In this document: positions 61,443 to 64,000 of the stretch, one piece after another
Position numbering within the stretch: position 1 is the stretch's first letter
How the letters are laid out: each line of letters begins with the position of its first letter
Origin: Rubrolithibacter danxiaensis
Lineage (GTDB): Bacteria; Bacteroidota; Bacteroidia; Sphingobacteriales; Sphingobacteriaceae
Direction: 5' to 3'
Assembly: GCF_047272945.1 (NCBI RefSeq)
Contig: NZ_JBKOPS010000002.1
Location: 1-64,000, forward strand
Length of the DNA: 64,000 bases
The notes under the pieces: model-generated
Told to the model about the DNA's origin: nothing
What the model saw: only the letters and a program-made list of their open reading frames with translations
Database searches by the model: none
Translations under genes and position numbers: made by a program

Positions 61443-62360
61443 CTAACGCAAGTTTACACTCGCTCTGCCCATCGTATATCCATCAGCATACAATACAACT
61501 GTATAAGTTCCTTTAACAAATTCTGAAGGATTGGTCCAGTCCACAGCATAAGACTTTCCATCATTTGAAAACTCAATAGCTGTACGGTAAGTGTACTGAA
61601 GCTCTTCACTATCAGCCCCAAACATATTAGATGTATCTGAAATTATAAGATTTCCATTTGGGTCGATGATTCTGATAAAGATATCGTGCATTCCTTTTTC
61701 AGCAACCGGATTATCTGTTATAGAAAACTGGATGCGTAATTTTTTTGCAGTACGTGCCCGGCTTACATCAGTTTCTTTACCACTTCCCTTAATTTTTAAA
61801 GGTATAACAGAAATGTTTGAAGCTTTCAAGGCTGCTGCGGCTTTTACTTTTGTATTGAGTTCCTCGTTCTGTTTTTGGAGTTCAGAAGCTTTGGCATTTA
61901 CACTGCTAACGGTTGTACGTAAGCTGTCTCGTTCTACGGTTAAAGCCGTATTCTGTTTTTTAAGCGCTTCTATATCTGCTGTATATTTGGTAACAAAGAA
62001 CCTTAATTCTTTAATTTCAGATTGCGCCTTTGCAAGCTGGCCTTGAGTTAGCTGTCCTTTTTTAAGTTGTTCACGCAACTGGGCAATTTTCTGGCGGGCC
62101 ATTTCCTGCTCTTCGTTCATTTGCTTGCTCAGCTTCACATTGGTGCTGTTAGACTGATCCAATTCAGCCTCAATCTTATCTATCTCTGTTTCAAGTCTGG
62201 AGCGTTCATCAGTAAGGGTAACGATGCGGTCGCTGGCCTTTTTATCCCTGAAAAACAAGTACGCATTGGTACCAAGTAAGGCAACTATTACAGCGATTAA
62301 AAAATAAATCTTATTGGAATCCCTTTTTGTAGGTTTCTCCTGCTGGTAGTTATTTTCCAT
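61443..62360 (-). CDS. membrane-anchored coiled-coil protein
   Basis: A 305-residue protein. A polar start is followed by one membrane helix (IYFLIAVIVALLGTNAYLFF, about 18-37), a long coiled coil (about 48-170, rich in E, K, Q, L heptads), and a C-terminal beta-sandwich-like domain beginning near NISVIPLKIKGSGKETD and ending DGYTMGRASVNLR. Proteins with this layout are common in Bacteroidota and unnamed; a role in envelope structure is a reasonable guess only. It heads a two-gene operon with the SDR. Confidence 0.7.
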   Translation of the reverse strand: MENNYQQEKPTKRDSNKIYFLIAVIVALLGTNAYLFFRDKKASDRIVTLTDERSRLETEIDKIEAELDQSNSTNVKLSKQMNEEQEMARQKIAQLREQLKKGQLTQGQLAKAQSEIKELRFFVTKYTADIEALKKQNTALTVERDSLRTTVSSVNAKASELQKQNEELNTKVKAAAALKASNISVIPLKIKGSGKETDVSRARTAKKLRIQFSITDNPVAEKGMHDIFIRIIDPNGNLIISDTSNMFGADSEELQYTYRTAIEFSNDGKSYAVDWTNPSEFVKGTYTVVLYADGYTMGRASVNLR

Positions 62361-62585
62361 TCTTTTTGATAATTTATAATTGTAACATCCCTAAGACATA
62401 AAAAACCGCTAATTGTTCTGTTTGCTTGGGGATAAAATTCTCATCAGGTTAAAATGTTGGTTAACAAATATACTATTTATAGCAAAACAGCCTCCTTCAA
62501 AATTACAAATCTCCTACAATATAAACATGTTTTAAAAGAACTGTAACATTTAAAACAAACCTTCGTTGATTAGAAAGTTAAATTA

Positions 62586-62620
62586 TTTGGTAAGCAGGCT
62601 ACTCTGCTTTATTACCTTTG
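62586..62620 (+). promoter_or_regulatory. promoter of the GHL10-type hydrolase gene
   Basis: TACCTTTG (62613-62620) is an exact TAnnTTTG -7 match, and TTTG (62586-62589) is a -33 candidate with a slightly long 23-bp spacer. The predicted start is near 62627, leaving a very short leader to the ATG at 62641. Confidence 0.55.
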
Positions 62621-62640
62621 CGAAAATTCCATACTGCTAT

Positions 62641-64000
62641 ATGTTTATCCGTTCAGCTTTTTTATTTTCTGTTTTTGCTTTTTTGTTTTTTAATATAAAT
62701 ACCGGGTTTTCACAAACAGAAGTTCCTGTTCCGAAACGGGAATTCCGGGGAGTATGGATTGCTACCGTTGCTAATATCGACTGGCCCTCCAGACCCGGAT
62801 TATCGACAGAAGTTCAGAAAAATGAGTTGATAAAAATACTGGACACTCATCAGCAGGAGGGACTTAATGCTGTTATGCTGCAAATCCGACCCGCTACAGA
62901 TGCTTTTTACGGTAAAGGGTCGGAATTATGGAGCAGCTTTTTAACAGGAAAACAGGGAAAAGCTCCTGATCCGTATTACGACCCTTTGGAATTTGCTATT
63001 GAAGAAGCGCACAAAAGAGGTATGGAGCTACATGCGTGGTTCAATCCGTACAGGGCTACTTTTAACACTAACGTAAGCAGCGAACATATTACTAATAAGC
63101 GTCCCGAATGGTTTTTTACTTATAATGGCAGAAAGCTTTTTAATCCGGGTATCCCCGAAGTCAGAGATTACATTATTCAGGTAATAATGAATGTAGTGAG
63201 AAACTACGATGTAGACGGAATACATTTTGACGATTATTTTTATCCATATCCCGAGCGGAACCAGGTAATAAGAGATTCTGAAACTTTTGCTGCCTACGGA
63301 AAAGATTTTGCTGATATAAACGACTGGCGCAGGCACAATGTTGATACTCTGATTCAAACATTGTCCGACAGTATTCATGCTGCAAAAAAGTATGTAAAAT
63401 TCGGTATCAGTCCTTTTGGTATCTGGCGGAACAAAGCCCAAGATCCGGAAGGTTCAGAGAGCAATGGGTTAGATGCGTACGGAAAGTTGTATGCAGATTC
63501 AAGAAAATGGGTTCAGGAAGGATGGGTGGATTATATAAATCCGCAATTGTATTTCCCGTTTTTTTATCCCGCAGCGCCGTTCGAAAAGCTTTTGAACTGG
63601 TGGAGTAATAATACTTACGGGAAACATTTATATATCGGGCAGGGAGCTTACCGGGCAATGGAGAACAGGGAAGGATGGAGGGACCACCGGCAAATTCCAA
63701 ACCAGATACGCTACATTCGCCAAAACCCGAGAGTACAGGGAAGCGTTTATTTCAGTTCTGCATCTTTAAGGAAAAATCTTGCCGGTTTGAGCGATTCGCT
63801 TCAATACGATTTTTACCGATACAAAGCACTTCCGCCTGCCATGCTGTGGCTGGATGATGTACCTCCACAGGCTCCTTTAACGTTAAAAACAAGTTTAACA
63901 TCGGATAAACATATTGTGCTGAACTGGGAAAAACCTTTAAAAGCAGCCGACGGCGAAACTGCGTATGGTTATGTAATTTACCGGTTTAACGAGGGAGAAG
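62641..64000 (+). CDS. GHL10/DUF187 (YngK-like) glycoside hydrolase, 3' end cut by the window
   Basis: An open frame from ATG 62641 to the window edge gives at least 453 residues. A signal peptide (MFIRSAFLFSVFAFLFFNIN) leads to the GHL10 TIM barrel: EFRGVWIATVANIDWPSRPG, HQQEGLNAVMLQIRPATDAF, GMELHAWFNPYRATF, VDGIHFDDYFYPYP (likely catalytic acids) and FGISPFGIWRNK. After the barrel (about residue 405) a fibronectin-III-like region begins (PPQAPLTLKTSLTSDKHIVL, then WEKPL). The family acts on peptidoglycan-derived or other glycans outside the cytoplasm. The stop codon lies beyond 64000. Confidence 0.92.
   Translation, partial: MFIRSAFLFSVFAFLFFNINTGFSQTEVPVPKREFRGVWIATVANIDWPSRPGLSTEVQKNELIKILDTHQQEGLNAVMLQIRPATDAFYGKGSELWSSFLTGKQGKAPDPYYDPLEFAIEEAHKRGMELHAWFNPYRATFNTNVSSEHITNKRPEWFFTYNGRKLFNPGIPEVRDYIIQVIMNVVRNYDVDGIHFDDYFYPYPERNQVIRDSETFAAYGKDFADINDWRRHNVDTLIQTLSDSIHAAKKYVKFGISPFGIWRNKAQDPEGSESNGLDAYGKLYADSRKWVQEGWVDYINPQLYFPFFYPAAPFEKLLNWWSNNTYGKHLYIGQGAYRAMENREGWRDHRQIPNQIRYIRQNPRVQGSVYFSSASLRKNLAGLSDSLQYDFYRYKALPPAMLWLDDVPPQAPLTLKTSLTSDKHIVLNWEKPLKAADGETAYGYVIYRFNEGE

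Noticed and set aside
63407..63700. A minus-strand frame of 97 residues.
   Set aside because: It is antisense to the clear GHL10 hydrolase frame, which runs on to the window edge.

Overview
The window is chromosomal DNA of a Bacteroidota bacterium, most likely of the Sphingobacteriaceae/Chitinophagaceae type. The evidence is a SusC/SusD pair driven by an ECF sigma factor and a FecR-type anti-sigma factor, promoters of the TAnnTTTG type, genes for the futalosine route to menaquinone (mqnB, mqnD), a tiny Hc1-type histone-like gene, and many small proteins of a kind seen only in this phylum.

Layout. 1-540: the end of an IS3-type element and a tRNA-Pro(GGG). 541-2941: a small accessory cassette with a half SET domain, an alpha/alpha-toroid (terpene-cyclase-like) protein and a convergent Nif11-like small peptide; this is the most unusual region. 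3525-17585: a carbohydrate-acid utilisation locus with a DUF1080 hydrolase, KDG kinase, KDPG aldolase, ECF sigma/FecR/SusC/SusD, a secreted RraA-like protein, a Tat-exported enolase-superfamily enzyme, a BASS-type transporter and an NTF2-like protein. 17772-21300: a translationally coupled NUDIX/PLD-helicase-DUF3427 pair, probably defence. 21401-22605: a decaying REP-associated transposase with palindromes, a perfect 290-bp tandem duplication and an exact 21-bp minisatellite. 22770-28350: a muramidase, an M19-like peptidase and a large membrane-embedded patatin phospholipase.

28723-35961: an atypical LuxR response regulator followed by an aldo/keto reductase, an IlvD/Edd dehydratase, a fused FAD/Fe-S oxidoreductase and a creatininase-like amidohydrolase, probably a second hydroxy-acid catabolic set. 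36144-37329: an ECF sigma factor with two small companions. 37433-38650: a parS-like site beside mreB. 38800-51275: individual envelope and secreted proteins (a broken beta-propeller lipoprotein, M1 peptidase, DUF481, hemolysin III, type-B carboxylesterase, DUF1624, glycerophosphodiesterase) plus a carbamoyltransferase/PIG-L deacetylase pair. 51373-59624: core metabolism (hldD, mqnD, mqnB, a PTPS/QueD enzyme, folE, fabD) and a very large NtrY-like histidine kinase. 59725-64000: small conserved proteins, an SDR, a membrane coiled-coil protein and the 5' part of a GHL10/DUF187 glycoside hydrolase cut by the window edge.

The main metabolic reading is that 3525-17585 and possibly 28723-35961 process sugar acids. 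For the first locus the signal peptides suggest that dehydration to a 2-keto-3-deoxy acid takes place outside the cytoplasmic membrane, the product is carried in by the BASS-type transporter, and KdgK and the aldolase finish the job. That assignment is inference from gene content and export signals.
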